Assembly: GCF_009932555.1 (NCBI RefSeq) | Contig: NZ_BLJO01000003.1 | Coordinates: 496,001 to 560,000, forward strand | DNA: 64,000 nt | DNA from: Steroidobacter agaridevorans | GTDB taxonomy: Bacteria > Pseudomonadota > Gammaproteobacteria > Steroidobacterales > Steroidobacteraceae | Direction: 5' to 3' | Shown: positions 34,559 to 42,954 of the stretch, one piece after another | How positions within the stretch are numbered: position 1 is the stretch's first letter | How the letters are laid out: each line of letters starts with the position of its first letter | Position numbers and translations under genes: made by a program | The notes under the pieces: model-generated | Database searches by the model: none | Told to the model about the DNA's origin: nothing | Seen by the model: the letters and a program-made list of their open reading frames with translations, nothing else

Positions 34559-35039
34559 CTTGCTTCCCCCTGTCGAGCAGAATCGTTGTCAAGGCGCGAT
34601 ATGTTTCGCGCGCGATCGAAGCCTGAATCTTAGAAGCTCACGCATTGTGCGCGAGTTTGACACCGGTGTCACCTATCGAGATCGAGCCTCCTGATCGACC
34701 GAGCCGGTGTCGATGCCAGGATGTTGTGGATGGTCTGGAGTTTAGAGAGACCGTTTTCCGCCAGGCCAATTCCAAATGTGGATCAATCGATTCAGGTCTT
34801 GAACCGATGATCCGCTCGTGGACGATCACTCTTATTCGCGCAATGTTTTCTATACGGGCGTAAGGACCGTCGCCGAGACTTTCTCGTTGTGAGGCGACGC
34901 GAACGCCTGCGCAGCAGGTGATACTGAAGGCGCCGATGTTCCAGAAGCAGGGCTACACCAAAGGCCTCAATGACAAGCGGGATGTTTCCTATCAGCGGCC
35001 GTTGCGTCTCGATGTCACGCCAGAGCGCTGGTGATGTCG
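34559..35039. other. Intergenic region, 481 bases, with receptor promoter and a possible gene remnant
   Basis: No complete gene is evident. The left half is the upstream region of the TonB receptor and contains the palindrome listed at 34658. In the right half the plus-strand frame through 34936-35034 is open and ends in RPLRLDVTPERW before TGA. With no ribosome-binding site and no recognisable family it could be the tail of a decayed gene. Confidence in that remnant is low. Confidence 0.4.
34658..34671. promoter_or_regulatory. Perfect 14-bp palindrome upstream of TonB receptor (LacI-type operator candidate)
   Basis: TGACACCGGTGTCA is self-complementary, has the central CG step and the TGnnAnCGnTnnCA layout typical of LacI-family operators, and lies about 100 bases upstream of the receptor start. 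No LacI-family gene is present in the window, so the regulator would be encoded elsewhere. Confidence 0.5.
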
Positions 35040-35597
35040 CTACCTTTTCGGCTCATACCGAAGCGCGACCGCTCCCGACTTGAACTCCCGTCGGCTCACG
35101 AGCTTCAGGTCGACAGGTTTCGATAGCCTCGCGAACAACGTCGGCCCGTGGCCCACCAGCCTGGGATGCACCACGAACTCGTACTCGTCGATCAATCCCA
35201 TTTCCGCCAACGCCTGCGGTAGTGTCACGCCGCCCACGAACAGCCCTTTACCGGGCTGGCGCTTCAGTTGCTGGATGGTCTCCTGCAGTTGATCGCCGCG
35301 CACGAGTTGCGAGTTCCAATCGGCCCGCTCCAGGGTGCTCGAGACGACGTACTTCTTGGCCGCATCGATGGTGCGGGCGAACGGTTCCATCCAATCGGCC
35401 ATCCACTCCGGTATCACTCCCGCCCGCAGTCGCCAGGCCGCCTCCATCATTCCGTAGGTGATGCGGCCAAAAATGAGAGCATCGGCCCGCGCGAGCTGCT
35501 CGGCCCAGTAACGATGCAATTCTTCGTCGGTGGATGCCGCCTCATGATGGCAACACCCGTCCAACGTGACATTGATGGCATAGCGAAGCGGTTGCAT
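35040..35597 (-). CDS. Dihydrofolate reductase-like (RibD C-terminal domain) protein
   Basis: A 185-residue member of the RibD_C/dihydrofolate-reductase-like family. It begins RYAINVTLDGCCHHEAA, followed by ADALIFGRITYGMMEAAW, KYVVSSTLERADWNS, the NADPH-binding loop GKGLFVGGVTLPQALAEMGLIDEYEFVVHPRLVGHGPTLF and a final strand. These stand-alone proteins are common in bacteria and generally act as uncharacterised NAD(P)H reductases; they do not substitute for FolA. It stands alone with no operon partner. A Cys-Cys-His-His stretch near the N-terminus is unusual but not interpretable. Confidence 0.85.
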   Translation of the reverse strand: MQPLRYAINVTLDGCCHHEAASTDEELHRYWAEQLARADALIFGRITYGMMEAAWRLRAGVIPEWMADWMEPFARTIDAAKKYVVSSTLERADWNSQLVRGDQLQETIQQLKRQPGKGLFVGGVTLPQALAEMGLIDEYEFVVHPRLVGHGPTLFARLSKPVDLKLVSRREFKSGAVALRYEPKR

Positions 35598-35761
35598 GGC
35601 GTGAGAGTACCTTCAATCGGTAGCCCAGCAAAGGTGGGCCATGTGCCGGATTCCTGTACAAAGGCGCCAATCAGCTACAATTCAGCAGTGTGAGCCAGAG
35701 CATCTCCTTGGTGGGGCTTGCCGCAATTCGAAGGTGCTTGGGAAATCGAGTAGAGGTTGTC

Positions 35762-35974
35762 ATGCGAGTTGCATTGATCTCGGGCGCCGTGCTTGCGGCA
35801 GTGGGAGCGTTTCTGCTCCTCGTGGGCGTGAGCTACACGCGCGAGGAGAGCTTTTTCAAGCTGGGTGGCTTCGAGGCGAAGATGCAACAGGAGCATCGAG
35901 TCCCGGATTGGATCGGCGGCGTCGCCTTGGGCGCCGGCCTCGTGCTTTTCGTGGTGGGTCTGAAGAAGCGCTGA
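35762..35974 (+). CDS. Small two-helix membrane protein
   Basis: A 70-residue protein starting at ATG 35762 (MRVALISGAVLAAVGAFLLLVGVSYTREE). One membrane helix is followed by an exposed segment (KLGGFEAKMQQEHRVP) and a second helix (IGGVALGAGLVLFVVGLKKR). This layout is common among short uncharacterised bacterial inner-membrane proteins with a SYTREE-like turn. A longer in-frame start at 35690 would add a poor N-terminus. It lies 27 bases ahead of another membrane-protein gene and may be co-transcribed. Function unknown. Confidence 0.65.
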   Translation: MRVALISGAVLAAVGAFLLLVGVSYTREESFFKLGGFEAKMQQEHRVPDWIGGVALGAGLVLFVVGLKKR

Positions 35975-36001
35975 GCGGGACGGGGTCGAACGGAGTGACC
36001 T

Positions 36002-36568
36002 GTGAGTGAGAAGGATCCAGAAATCGTACAGGCGGCGGGCCTGATGTTCTTCCTATTCGTGGCCGCAAGCACTGTATTGAGCTTGCTACTGCCCAATAGC
36101 GCCGAGAGCTATCCGCCTGCAATGACGATGCTTGCCGATCTGGTCGCGGCTGCGGTGCCTTCCATAGACGGCTTTGTCTCGGTTTCTGAATTCCCCGTCG
36201 CAACCAAGATGTTCCTGGCCGTGCAGTGGCTGTTGGTGCCCGGGATTGCGGCGCTGATCAGCAGATACCCGGCTCTGATCAAGCCGAATCAGAGGACGCT
36301 TCAGCGCTTTTCCCGCTTCAAAGTCTGCTTGCTGCTCATCGCTGTAGCAGTGTTTTTTGTCATCTTTCCCGCGACCATGAGCGTGCAACCGGAGGACCTG
36401 GTGAACAGTGCGGGGCGGAGCGCACGAACGATCGCTCATGTGAGCGAGTCCAGACTGTGGATGGGCTCGATCGGCTCCATGGTCATCTTTCTAGCGGGCC
36501 TCTGCATCGCACTTGTCATCGGCTATGTGCGAGTACTGTTTTTCGGTCCGCCATTGCAACGAGAATAG
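36002..36568 (+). CDS. Four-helix membrane protein of unknown function
   Basis: A 188-residue protein read from GTG 36002 with a GGAG box seven to ten bases ahead. It has four predicted membrane helices (GLMFFLFVAASTVLSLLL, MFLAVQWLLVPGIAALI, VCLLLIAVAVFFVIFP, MVIFLAGLCIALVIGYV) and a soluble loop between the third and fourth. I recognise no family motif. Proximity to the small membrane protein upstream suggests a pair. Confidence 0.6.
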   Translation: MSEKDPEIVQAAGLMFFLFVAASTVLSLLLPNSAESYPPAMTMLADLVAAAVPSIDGFVSVSEFPVATKMFLAVQWLLVPGIAALISRYPALIKPNQRTLQRFSRFKVCLLLIAVAVFFVIFPATMSVQPEDLVNSAGRSARTIAHVSESRLWMGSIGSMVIFLAGLCIALVIGYVRVLFFGPPLQRE

Positions 36569-36748
36569 GCGCGTCTGACCGTTGAAGATCGGCTGCCCAC
36601 GGAGTTAGGATGGCCACAGTGCGCTTGGGGCGCCACCGGTCCGCGGCAAGGGAGCCTGCTCCCACCCATTCGATGCAATCGCAATCGGTATCAACCTTCT
36701 TCCGGCCTGGGAAGCGGACATCAGGCGCATTTTCGGAAGGAAGGTGTC

Positions 36749-38476
36749 ATGACCCGTTCGCTTTCGTCCTTTTCCAATCTGGACGCCCTGCGTGGCGAGG
36801 CCAAGCGCTGGCTCAAGGCCATCGCGGCTGGCGATATCGAGGCCGTCAGTCGATTCCGCCAGGTCTTTCCCGCTCATAGCGGCGTTCCAAAACTTCGACA
36901 GGTACAGCACGCGCTGGCTCGGGAATACGGCGCTTCGTCCTGGGCGGCGCTGAAGCAGGAGATCGAGGATCGGGCGCGCAGCTTCGGCGACCGCGTCCGG
37001 CTTTTTCTCGAGAAGTCCGTCAACCGGTACAGCACCGATCCCACGACCCAGAAGTGGGGCACCTACGAGCCCGATGGGCCTCAGCGCGGCGTTGTTGCCG
37101 CTCGTGTCCTCGAGCGTCATCCCGAGATTGTCCGCGACAGTATCCACACTGCTGTGGCCGCCCACGACGTCGACGCTGTGCGCACTTTTCTGCGCAAGAA
37201 TCCGCGCACGGCTAATGATCGCAGTGGCTTCGATGGATGGACTCCTCTAGTGCGACTGGCCTACGCGCGCCTGCCGATTGAAGCGGTGGCGAACAATGCA
37301 CTCGAGATTGCGAATGTTCTGTTGGATGCTGGCGCCGATCCCAACGCGGGCTGGTCCGATGGCGCCAATGATTTCAACGTGCTGGTCGGGGTCATCGGCG
37401 GGGGCGAGGGCGGCCAGGTCGCACATCCACTGGCGGAGGCGTTCGTGCGCCTGCTGATCGCCCGTGGCGCCGATCCGTTTGCTCCACAGGCTCTCTACAA
37501 CACCTCGCTCGGGCCGGACTCCACGTTCTGGCTCGATCTGCTCTGGTCAGAGTCCGCAAGACGCGGTGAAACTCACAAATGGACGGGTCCGGCCCCGAAG
37601 GAGCTGGGTGGCGAGCGATGTTCCAGTGCGCTCGCATATCTGCTTGGAAACGCCGTGCCTCATCACATTCAACGAACGCGCTGGCTGCTGGAGCACGGCG
37701 CGGATGCGCACGGCATAAATTTCTATTCGCGCAAACCTGTGATCAAGCATGCCGTGCAGGCTGGCCGCGAAGACATGGTCGAGCTCCTCGTTCGTCAGGG
37801 TGCGACCCGGCCTGAGCTCACCGAACTGGAGCGCTTCTTCGCCGCGACCGTCGCGGGCGACTTCGCAAGGATGCGCGAGCTCGCTCTGAAGCATCCGGAG
37901 TTCCTCCAGAATCACGAACCCATGTTCGCAGTCATCCGCCTCCGGCGCGCCGACATCGCGGAGGCTCTGCTCGAGCTCGGCATGTCGGTCGACATCGGCG
38001 ACGAGAAGAATCTTCGTGCCTTGCATTACACGACCCATTGCGGAGCGGAGGAGATCGCACGATTGCTCATCGCTCGCGGCGCGCAGATCGATCCGTTCGA
38101 GCTGCGCTATGGCGGAACGCCTCTCACCCATGCTGTTTATAACAGGCAAACGGAGATGGTGAATCTGCTGGCCGCCGTCAGCCGCAACTTTCGCGGCCTC
38201 TGCTATGCGGGGGCGGTCGACAGGGTGAGGGAGCTCCTCACCGATGCGCCTGACCGTGCGAATCGCCACGATCGCGACGGCGAACCGGCGCTTTTCTGCT
38301 TGCCCGACGATGAGGAAAAGGCGGTTGAGATTGCTGAGTTGCTAGTATCGTTTGGCGCCGATCCGACCTTTCGCAATCCACAGGGACATACACCCGGGGA
38401 AGTCGCGCGCCGTCGAGGGCTGGACGACGCTGCGGCGCTTTTGGAAGATGCGGCGATGGCAGCGACGAAGGTATGA
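36749..38476 (+). CDS. Ankyrin-repeat protein
   Basis: A 575-residue soluble protein without a signal peptide. The first ~90 residues are a helical leader (LDALRGEAKRWLKAIAAGDIEAVSRFRQ) of a kind seen at the head of ankyrin proteins in soil bacteria. Ankyrin repeats follow: FDGWTPLVRLAYARLPIEA...IANVLLDAGADPNAGW, LIARGADPFAPQ, RWLLEHGADAHGINFYSRKPVIKHAVQAGREDMVELLVRQGA, LRALHYTTHCGAEEIARLLIARGAQ and AELLVSFGADPTFRNPQGHTPGEVARRRG. They should form a protein-binding solenoid. The next gene starts only three bases after its stop. No enzymatic domain is seen. Confidence 0.85.
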   Translation: MTRSLSSFSNLDALRGEAKRWLKAIAAGDIEAVSRFRQVFPAHSGVPKLRQVQHALAREYGASSWAALKQEIEDRARSFGDRVRLFLEKSVNRYSTDPTTQKWGTYEPDGPQRGVVAARVLERHPEIVRDSIHTAVAAHDVDAVRTFLRKNPRTANDRSGFDGWTPLVRLAYARLPIEAVANNALEIANVLLDAGADPNAGWSDGANDFNVLVGVIGGGEGGQVAHPLAEAFVRLLIARGADPFAPQALYNTSLGPDSTFWLDLLWSESARRGETHKWTGPAPKELGGERCSSALAYLLGNAVPHHIQRTRWLLEHGADAHGINFYSRKPVIKHAVQAGREDMVELLVRQGATRPELTELERFFAATVAGDFARMRELALKHPEFLQNHEPMFAVIRLRRADIAEALLELGMSVDIGDEKNLRALHYTTHCGAEEIARLLIARGAQIDPFELRYGGTPLTHAVYNRQTEMVNLLAAVSRNFRGLCYAGAVDRVRELLTDAPDRANRHDRDGEPALFCLPDDEEKAVEIAELLVSFGADPTFRNPQGHTPGEVARRRGLDDAAALLEDAAMAATKV

Positions 38477-38479
38477 GCC

Positions 38480-39157
38480 ATGCTACTCAATGCTGATCTT
38501 TCGATGCGCGCTCTGGTCCATGCGGCCAATCTCGATTGGGTGTCGAGTCCCGCTAAAGGCGTGGAGCGCCGCATGTTGTTTCGAATTGGCGAAGAGAAGG
38601 CGCGCGCCACGTCGATCGTGCGCTACGCACCTGGCAGCCACTTTGCTCGACACAGCCATGCCGGCGGCGAAGAGTTTCTCGTGCTGGAAGGCACTTTCCA
38701 GGATGAGACAGGTGACTTCCCCGCCGGGACCTATGTCCGCAATCCCCCGGGGACCGGGCATGCGCCGGGCGCCGAAGCGGGATGCACGATTTTCGTCAAG
38801 CTCTGGCAGTTCAGAAGGGACGATCGCGAGCGTATCGTTCGCCGTCCCGGTGAAGGCGTCTCGGGCGACTTGCGACCGGGCGTAGTTACTTCCCTGGAGC
38901 TGTTCTCGGGTGCGGATGAGCGCGTCGTGTTTGAAGAGTGGGGCGCTGGCGCGACAATCGAGTTGCCGAATCCCAAAGGGCTCGAATTGCTAGTGCTCGC
39001 TGGGGACTGCTCCGATGGTTCAGAGGCATTGGACGGATGGACCTGGCTGCGACTTCCCGCCGGTCAGGGACTACACGTGCGAGCGGGGCCGCAAGGCACT
39101 CGCGTTTGGTACAAACTGGCGCCGCTGCTGCATGCGGATGTATGCGACTTTACTTGA
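38480..39157 (+). CDS. ChrR-like double cupin protein
   Basis: A 225-residue protein made of two cupin halves like the ChrR C-terminal domain. The first holds the metal-binding pattern GSHFARHSHAGGEEFLVLEGTFQDETGDFPAGTYVRNPPGTGHAP. The second (GAGATIELPNPKGLELLVLAGD ... GWTWLRLPAGQGLHVRAGPQG) lacks most of the histidines. Unlike true ChrR anti-sigma factors it has no N-terminal zinc-binding helical domain for a sigma factor. Three bases separate it from the ankyrin gene, so the two are probably co-expressed. Role unknown; dioxygenase-like or sensor function is possible. Confidence 0.78.
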   Translation: MLLNADLSMRALVHAANLDWVSSPAKGVERRMLFRIGEEKARATSIVRYAPGSHFARHSHAGGEEFLVLEGTFQDETGDFPAGTYVRNPPGTGHAPGAEAGCTIFVKLWQFRRDDRERIVRRPGEGVSGDLRPGVVTSLELFSGADERVVFEEWGAGATIELPNPKGLELLVLAGDCSDGSEALDGWTWLRLPAGQGLHVRAGPQGTRVWYKLAPLLHADVCDFT

Positions 39158-39179
39158 TCGTTCTCCGCGCAGTCCGCGC

Positions 39180-39563
39180 TCAGAAACCGCCAAAGCTCGA
39201 TGTCACGAGCGGGTCGCGAGGATCTTCGACAATCTTGATCGCGCGGCCGCTCGCCCCACCATGCTTCGTTAGCCCTGCCGTCCCCTTGTCGTGGACGACG
39301 ACCTGAATATTGCCATCGGGCTCCGCCACCACAAACATCGCCGTGATGGCGACGGCATTCAGTTCCTTTCTGAACGGCGTACTCACTTCAATCAGTTCCA
39401 ACTGACTGTCATACCCTATGGCGCCGCGCACCGTTCGCTCGGCATCGGGCACGAGGCTGGTCACTTCGATGATGTAGCGCTGCGGCGAGTGCTCTGGCTG
39501 CGCCAAGAGCAACGGAGTGAATGCAGCGAGGGCCAGAACGGAGATTGCAATTGAATATCGCAT
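39180..39563 (-). CDS. Small exported protein of unknown function
   Basis: A 127-residue product. ATG 39561-39563 has an AGGAG box seven bases upstream and yields a clean signal peptide (MRYSIAISVLALAAFTPLLLAQ). The mature part is about 105 residues of likely beta structure (RYIIEVTSLVPDAERTVRGAIGYDSQLELIEVSTPFRKELN) with no cysteines. The open frame continues upstream to 40106, but the ribosome-binding site and signal peptide decide this start. No family recognised. Confidence 0.65.
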   Translation of the reverse strand: MRYSIAISVLALAAFTPLLLAQPEHSPQRYIIEVTSLVPDAERTVRGAIGYDSQLELIEVSTPFRKELNAVAITAMFVVAEPDGNIQVVVHDKGTAGLTKHGGASGRAIKIVEDPRDPLVTSSFGGF

Positions 39564-39770
39564 CGAAATTCTCCTGCTGCTGGGTGCGCGTATGGGTGGC
39601 GACTTCCAGATTCTGCGCTTGGCTCCTGCGGGCATCAACGCCTCGATGTCAGATCGCCGCAATACATATATTTCGTACACGCACCCCCGTTGGTGAAAAA
39701 CGGCAGCGGCTGCCCGAGCGGCCCGGACGGGGACTGTTGGTTGACAATCAGATGTGGTAGTACGACGCCC

Positions 39771-40796
39771 ATGCCAAAACAATGGAAAGTTGTTTCCGGT
39801 CTTGCGGCGGCCGCCGTGATCGGTGGATTGGCTTATTGGGTGTTGCCCCGGGACGAAGCTGAGTCGGCGCCTCCTGCGGAAATTCAAGAAACAAACACCA
39901 ACACCATTGCATCTCGCTGGCAATGGCGGAATTTCACCAAGCCGGAAGCGGAACAGCCGGGGACGACAGGTAGCGAGGTGCCTGCCAACGTCGTGACGGT
40001 CTACAGAATTCTGCAGAGCATGAAGCTCGATGAGAGTGGCCGCGTGGTGCCGGATCAAACCATGAAGGAAGCGCTCGAGGAGGGATTCGAAGACTTGGGG
40101 CCCCATCTGAGCACGGAGGCCATGTCAGAGCTGCAGAAGTCGATTCGCACCGGGTTGCCCGGTCAGGCGGGCGAAGCAGCGGCGCAAATTCTGGAGAACT
40201 ATTATCGATTCCGTCTGGCAGAGATGGAGTTCGAAGGACAACCGATCGACCAGTCGCCTGCCGAGCATTACGAAAAACTGGTGGAGCTGAGACGCAGCTA
40301 CCTCGGCGCGGAAACGGCCGACAAATTGTTTGAGGTAGAAGATACCAACGGGCGGCACATGTTCGCTGCCATCGCCATTCAGACGAACTCGAACTTGACG
40401 GATGAACAGAAGCTGGCTCAGCAGGAAGCCTTGCAGGAGAACTTGAATGATCGCCTGCTAGCCCTGGGGCTGTTGGAGCCGGAAGAGGCTGCAGCGGAAA
40501 AGGTGCAACGCCTGCGTGAGCAAGGCGCCTCGAACGCCGACATTTACGCCACCCGTAAGGCGCTTCTGAGCGCGGAAAGCGCGCGTGATCTGGCCGCGGC
40601 GGACCGTGAAGAGGCGGCGTGGCAAAGCCGCTTCAACGGATTCTGGCAGGCGCGCCGTTACGTCATGCAGGCAGGCTTGGACGAGGTCGAACGCGAGCGT
40701 CAGATCGAACAATTGCTCGAACAGTACTTCAGTCCCGAAGAGCGAGAGCGGGCTCGCCTGACCAGTTCCGATTGGCAGGCGCGAGATGCGAAATAG
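39771..40796 (+). CDS. Lipase-specific foldase (LifO/lipase chaperone family), divergent
   Basis: A 341-residue membrane-anchored periplasmic chaperone. One N-terminal helix (VVSGLAAAAVIGGLAYWVL) is followed by a low-complexity spacer and then about 250 mostly helical, Glu/Ala/Arg-rich residues. Their pattern is that of lipase foldases: RSYLGAETADKLFEVEDTNGRHMFAAIAIQTNSNLT, LREQGASNADIYATRKALLSAESARDLAAADREEAAWQSRFNGFW and IEQLLEQYFSPEERERARL. The usual RxxFDYxLSxxGE signature is degenerate here (about MKEALEEGFEDLG). ATG 39771 is chosen so that the anchor begins at residue 6. A secreted hydrolase lies 172 bases downstream and is the likely client. Confidence 0.8.
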   Translation: MPKQWKVVSGLAAAAVIGGLAYWVLPRDEAESAPPAEIQETNTNTIASRWQWRNFTKPEAEQPGTTGSEVPANVVTVYRILQSMKLDESGRVVPDQTMKEALEEGFEDLGPHLSTEAMSELQKSIRTGLPGQAGEAAAQILENYYRFRLAEMEFEGQPIDQSPAEHYEKLVELRRSYLGAETADKLFEVEDTNGRHMFAAIAIQTNSNLTDEQKLAQQEALQENLNDRLLALGLLEPEEAAAEKVQRLREQGASNADIYATRKALLSAESARDLAAADREEAAWQSRFNGFWQARRYVMQAGLDEVERERQIEQLLEQYFSPEERERARLTSSDWQARDAK

Positions 40797-40968
40797 ATGG
40801 CCGCCAGTCGACGCGGTGACCTCAGCTGCCATTTCTGTCGAGATCAGGAAGGTGAGGTCATATTGTTCCTGAATACGGTTCCCTAAGATTCCCCACGGTG
40901 AGTTGGTCGACGCCAATTCATGCAGGCTGACCGTGCCGATATTGGAAGCTCAATCTTGGGGGTAAATC

Positions 40969-41640
40969 GTGAACATCAAAGTACTCTTTGGGGCCGCACT
41001 CTTGCTCGGCTGCTTGCTGTCGCAAGGCGCATTCGCGCAGAGTTGCAGCGTCAGCATTCAAAGCGGAATCGGCGCCCGATTCTATGTGCCCAGCGGTGGC
41101 GACGGGCGTTACAACATCTTGGCATGGGGTAACGGCACCGGAGGCGGCGCAACCACGTACTCGGGTCTGCTGACTGCCGCTGCTCAACGTTGCGTTTTGG
41201 TGGCGGCTGCTACAACCGCTAATTCTGGCAGCGGGACTGACGTTCGAGACGCTCTGAGTCAAGCGAGGAGCCGTTACGCCGGTATCCTCAATGCAAGTCC
41301 AAAAATCTGCACGTCCGGTCACTCGCAAGGCGGGGGTGGCTCCTTCAATGCCGCGAATGTGATTGGCTCGGATGTGTCATGTGTCATTGCCGTTCAGCCT
41401 GACACTGTTTTCACGGTCAGGATTCTGCGTCCAGTCGCGGCCAACGTGGACGTTACTTGCATCTTCAGTACTGGCGACACGCTGGCCCCGGCATTGCCCA
41501 GCAACGCGGCCAACTGCAGGCGCAACTCGACCATCTACAGGCAGGTCACGACCACGGGCACTCACTTCGCACCGATTTCCGGCACCGGTGGCGCGGTCGG
41601 CGCAGCCATGCGCACCCAGATTGACCGTTTGCTGCTGTAG
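40969..41640 (+). CDS. Small secreted alpha/beta hydrolase (GHSQGG), probable foldase client
   Basis: A 223-residue secreted esterase or lipase. GTG 40969 follows a GGGGG box and gives a signal peptide ending GAFAQ. The mature ~200 residues contain WGNGTGGGATTYSGLL (oxyanion-hole side), the nucleophile elbow CTSGHSQGGGGSFNAA, a likely acid in IFSTGDTLAP and a His in TGTHFAPI. Several cysteines (SCSV, QRCV, ICTS, VSCV, VTCI, ANCR) would form disulfides. This resembles chlorophyllase/cutinase-type hydrolases more than the ~320-residue family I lipases that foldases normally serve. A strong terminator follows directly. Substrate unknown. Confidence 0.78.
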   Translation: MNIKVLFGAALLLGCLLSQGAFAQSCSVSIQSGIGARFYVPSGGDGRYNILAWGNGTGGGATTYSGLLTAAAQRCVLVAAATTANSGSGTDVRDALSQARSRYAGILNASPKICTSGHSQGGGGSFNAANVIGSDVSCVIAVQPDTVFTVRILRPVAANVDVTCIFSTGDTLAPALPSNAANCRRNSTIYRQVTTTGTHFAPISGTGGAVGAAMRTQIDRLLL

Positions 41641-41668
41641 CCGCTCTCAGCCTGGCTTCTCAGGAAGG

Positions 41669-41696
41669 ACCCCAGCCGTTCGCGGTTGGGGTTTTT
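41669..41696 (+). terminator. Rho-independent terminator
   Basis: ACCCCAGCCG (41669-41678), a TTCG tetraloop, CGGTTGGGGT (41683-41692) and a T-run to 41696. The stem has ten pairs including one G-T. This is a textbook intrinsic terminator 28 bases after the hydrolase stop. Confidence 0.9.
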
Positions 41697-41739
41697 GTGT
41701 GTCGGCAATCGAGTAGACGTTGTTCAGCGGGCAAACTCC

Positions 41740-42483
41740 ATGAAACAGAACAAAGGCGCTGCCGTGTTGGTGTCGATTGCGGTTTGCATGGCGGCCTGCA
41801 ACCCACAGTCTCCCTCCGAAGAAAAAGCAGCCGCGGCTCAGGAGAGCCAACAAGACTTCAAAACGCTGGAAGATCGTTACAGTTATGCCTATGGCGCGAA
41901 TCTGGCGGAGCAGTTCAGAGCAGAAGGCATTGCGATGAACGTCGATCTCATGGCGGCTGCGATGCAGGCTGTGTTCGCTGGCAGCGAGAAGAGAATGTCT
42001 GCTGGAGAAATTGCCGCCACGATTCAACTCTATCAAGAAGCTCATGCAAAGCAGAAGGAAGCAGAATGGGCGGTGGCAACCGAAGAAAATAAAAGAGCAG
42101 GCGAGATTTTCCTGAGGGAGAACGCCGGGAAAGAAGGTGTGATAGTCACCAAGAGCGGCTTGCAGTACAAGGTGATCGCCAAGGGTAGTGGCGGGTATAC
42201 ACCGACCGTGGAAGATGACGTGAAAGTGCACTATCGAGGAAGGCTGATCGACGGGGCCGAGTTCGACAGCACGTACTCACGGGGCGAGCCTTACAGCACC
42301 AATGCCAAAGCGCTCATCGAAGGTTGGGCCGAAGCACTCCAGTTGATGTCGGAAGGCGCCAAGTGGGAATTGTATGTTCCTGCCAACCTTGCCTATGGAG
42401 AAGCAGGATCGCCACCCTATGTCGGGCCCAATGCTGTATTGATTTTCGAGGTGGAGCTGCTCGAAGTCGACAAGAGACAGTGA
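41740..42483 (+). CDS. FKBP-type peptidyl-prolyl isomerase lipoprotein (Mip-like)
   Basis: A 247-residue lipoprotein: MKQNKGAAVLVSIAVCMAACN gives lipobox MAAC. The N-terminal helical dimerisation domain (YSYAYGANLAEQFRAEGIAMNVDLMAAAMQAVFAG, then the long stalk helix QKEAEWAVATEENKRAGEIFL) is typical of FKBP_N/Mip proteins. The catalytic FKBP domain starts at GLQYKVIAKG and includes DDVKVHYRGRLIDGAEFDS and PANLAYGEAG. ATG 41740 is used since earlier codons lie in the terminator. It would assist folding of envelope proteins; its position beside the lipase foldase pair may be coincidental but fits a secretion-folding theme. Confidence 0.9.
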   Translation: MKQNKGAAVLVSIAVCMAACNPQSPSEEKAAAAQESQQDFKTLEDRYSYAYGANLAEQFRAEGIAMNVDLMAAAMQAVFAGSEKRMSAGEIAATIQLYQEAHAKQKEAEWAVATEENKRAGEIFLRENAGKEGVIVTKSGLQYKVIAKGSGGYTPTVEDDVKVHYRGRLIDGAEFDSTYSRGEPYSTNAKALIEGWAEALQLMSEGAKWELYVPANLAYGEAGSPPYVGPNAVLIFEVELLEVDKRQ

Positions 42484-42499
42484 GTCTCAGCAGTGGAGC

Positions 42500-42886
42500 T
42501 CAAGGCATTCGCGGTGAACGACCCAGATCTATGCGCTTGCGCCCATAGAGGCGAGCATCCATGGACAACGATCCCGGGCCAAGCATCACCAAGCTGACAT
42601 CGGTGATGGCGAGCGCCAGCGGCGCCCATTCGAACGTTGCGCCGGAGAATGCGAGTAAGCCTTGCAGAACTGCCTGGCTCGAGGCGGCGAGAGGCGTCCA
42701 GAATCCGACGAGTATCGACAGCGCAGCCGCGCAGCTGAGCAGATCGAGCCCGAAAGCTGCATCGAGTTGCGCTCCCCATAACCTTGCGCTGCCGATGAGC
42801 AACGGTGGGGCGCCGCAGCTCAATCGCAGCAGCAACAGTCCGCAACCTGGCCAGCCGTTGGGAAAAGTAGAAAATAAGCGTTGCAT
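42500..42886 (-). CDS. DoxX-like small membrane protein
   Basis: A 128-residue protein with four predicted membrane helices: GCGLLLLRLSCGAPPLLIG, LLSCAAALSILVGFWTPLAA, AVLQGLLAFSG and LALAITDVSLVMLGPGSLSMDARLYG. The last segment, ending in GPGSLSMDARLYGRK, is the usual C-terminus of DoxX-like subunits in response-regulated loci. Short length is normal for this family. It is 68 bases upstream of the NarL-type gene's end, in the same direction, so it may be co-transcribed with the two-component genes. Confidence 0.7.
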   Translation of the reverse strand: MQRLFSTFPNGWPGCGLLLLRLSCGAPPLLIGSARLWGAQLDAAFGLDLLSCAAALSILVGFWTPLAASSQAVLQGLLAFSGATFEWAPLALAITDVSLVMLGPGSLSMDARLYGRKRIDLGRSPRMP

Positions 42887-42954
42887 CGGTTTCTCATGGC
42901 CGACATTACTCGTCTTCGCTGTCGCGCCAGATCCCCGAACTGGGAGTCGCCCGA

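Noticed and set aside
38480-39157. ChrR anti-sigma factor
   Set aside because: There is no N-terminal zinc-binding anti-sigma domain and no neighbouring ECF sigma gene; only the cupin similarity is retained.
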